A stretch of 64,000 bases of DNA, from NCBI RefSeq assembly GCF_009695655.1, contig NZ_VUNM01000001.1, positions 124,001 to 188,000 on the forward strand, in the 5' to 3' direction. The notes beneath the pieces are model-generated. The model searched no databases. It saw only the letters and a list, made by a program, of their open reading frames with translations, and had not been told where the DNA came from. The position numbers and the translations under genes are program-made. The stretch is from Sharpea porci. GTDB lineage: Bacteria > Bacillota_I > Bacilli_A > Erysipelotrichales > Coprobacillaceae. Below, piece by piece: positions 63,701 to 64,000 of this stretch (position 1 is the first letter of the stretch; every line of letters starts with the position of its first letter).

Positions 63701-64000
63701 AGTTCTTGTTCTAAGTTCTTCTTTTCTGTTTCTTTCGCAAGGACATCTTTTTGAGCCTGTTCAACAGCACCTTGTGCTAATATTACAGCTTGTGTTTTCT
63801 CATCCAATACAGCTTTGCGTTTATCCGCTTCTTCTTTCGCCTTTGTCTGATCAGAAAGTGCTAGTTGATAATTTGTATTGGCTGTTGTGACATTCTGTAC
63901 TAAAGCTGTATCATCTTTGTAAAGATTAGCTTGTTTTACTGCTTCATCCAATGCCTTCTTTGTTTCAACAACAAGATGGTTTTTTTCTTGATAAGTCTTA
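60784..64000 (-). CDS. Large coiled-coil surface protein with CAP/SCP-like domain and V-x-T-G-D sorting signal (partial)
   Basis: The frame is open to the right edge, so the N-terminus lies outside the window; about 1070 residues are visible. Long Ala/Gln/Lys/Glu-rich coiled coils flank a globular part of about 280 residues (63490-62580). That part has CAP/SCP-like features: EMLKMTNALRASKND, then RYKYGHTGALWGGENIAY with a His and the G-E-N-I motif, and a GHLENLL segment. A second coiled-coil region leads to a beta-rich domain and the end VVATGDNTSLES, a hydrophobic helix and RKKRRDS. The layout is that of a wall-anchored adhesin or rod with a CAP head. Confidence 0.8.
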   Translation of the reverse strand, partial: KTYQEKNHLVVETKKALDEAVKQANLYKDDTALVQNVTTANTNYQLALSDQTKAKEEADKRKAVLDEKTQAVILAQGAVEQAQKDVLAKETEKKNLEQELASLTQTVDFTQAQEELENAQKALQQAQDDYNQANASLKTAQNNHNELNNEIAEQEKNVATLKTAYENSTTAEANSFKGFLNYVKAQNASNSTLVKAIDYTLQMFSDKTYSDPYGMWNEFVEITQFTHMGEKDDASSLENIKNSIEMLKMTNALRASKNDPDIKPLKVSYEEMASAIINANANGRYKYGHTGALWGGENIAYVASAGKGHLFEAYRYYKYNKDKVWINDPESVSQADYNNPDFLKYMLSDTMTHNGLIKDDVDKGIDENGIKLYQKVGFTNYTEPYLYWYNLEQAVKTKYPTQADYDNRKDKKNSDQDYHSATGHLENLLDQYETTGVAYINVPKEGTNANGKSFTYIYTYYAQRFNNYPKYGYAMSVDEFEQQLNDYQTYLNNTKTNYDNANTQLTSLTNKKSTLEKEIQTRQETVQQKDNAVKQAQVAQESGQKRVDEIKQNGSPTDAKEAIEKKLESVENELRDAKNTLATLQQNLAILTSKKDEAVSNYNQQLDIVKEKDHAVDSYKTAYDEATKTLNQFHNDQKLAQKNLISKQNAYKKALEEQDKAQADLTFKQTEFKSATTSQTEAQDKVTQAIKQYEEARKQTKAKKEELDEATRILTELVNAHDNLKEALEKKELASEEVKVLEQEKSGLEEKIAEVKKTNEALKEAYYQNNNTYQRYLTSYNAIHDHNLLNNDSSLFNEYQQAMQLYQQAVLVEANARIAYEKALQQAETINQQLIEAKQDLEVKTKAYNDKLKELFAILNVDSEIQHHYDIKDHDLDVQIMTLQNAKSGLDQDDIANRLYNKENIEVKVIYDKDANSDDVYQLSEYAHMNAINPLDYFTLSIMLKTADGISSITSLSQPITFSIDISSYLKPGRTFYLLRLHNGLIECIDLKQEGNTLIFTNDKYSSFLLGYKDIPTTTIQPKATTSAPTKEQTKVVATGDNTSLESWMLTLIASAGMAFVLRKKRRDSIS

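Overview
The window comes from a low-GC Gram-positive bacterium. The evidence is AT-rich codon use, strong AGGAGG-type ribosome sites, a CcpA-type cre site, a yybP-ykoY-type riboswitch, lipid/teichoic acid export genes, SipW-dependent surface fibres and a type of prolyl-tRNA synthetase common in Erysipelotrichia and Mollicutes. An intestinal member of the Erysipelotrichia (Catenibacterium or Coprobacillus neighbourhood) is my best guess, but no rRNA is present to settle it. I see no tRNA or rRNA gene, CRISPR array, complete insertion sequence or prophage.

Region by region. 1-3.6 kb: teichoic-acid export (tagGH and the start of a probable glycerophosphotransferase) behind pyrF-pyrE. 3.7-16 kb: mostly housekeeping. 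It holds a SpoVB/MurJ-type flippase, a TetR-controlled pair of membrane proteins, a MerR-controlled hydrolase, glycerol kinase, a B12-independent methionine-synthase-like protein, a HAD phosphatase, acyl carrier protein, a tyrosine phosphatase and a radical SAM enzyme. 16-26.3 kb: a surface-fibre locus. It encodes a 1324-residue von Willebrand/SpaA adhesin, a SipW-type signal peptidase, five TasA/camelysin-like secreted proteins, a protein with a degenerate sorting signal and a MucBP membrane protein. Two promoters in this locus share a phased GTGAC-box architecture, and a short leader reading frame overlaps the adhesin start. 26.3-39.7 kb: proS, the coupled sbcD-sbcC-DUF349 set, a lipid kinase, pgsA, a nucleotidyltransferase, an orphan PTS IIB under a cre site, and a MerR-methyltransferase fusion overlapping a GH25 lysozyme gene.

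39.8-46.5 kb is one six-gene unit: metF, a methionine synthase reactivation protein, metH without its reactivation domain, a secreted alpha-barrel protein, a DUF4430 (transcobalamin beta-domain-like) protein and an ECF transporter S component. The last three look like a split, transcobalamin-like cobalamin capture and uptake device wired to the B12-dependent enzyme. This is my leading candidate for an under-described system.

47-54 kb: a P-type ATPase behind a Mn2+-type (yybP-ykoY) riboswitch with a terminator, two MATE exporters (the second behind a structured leader that may be a guanidine-IV/mepA riboswitch) and a metallo-beta-lactamase-fold hydrolase. 54-61 kb is an accessory region: two full Rpn/PD-(D/E)XK genes, each with a C-terminal fragment copy beside it, form long direct repeats. 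These flank a glutaredoxin-like gene and two divergent genes, an FeS flavoprotein and a LysR regulator, that both appear 5'-truncated at the same point. The window ends inside a large coiled-coil/CAP-domain surface protein with a V-x-T-G-D sorting signal.
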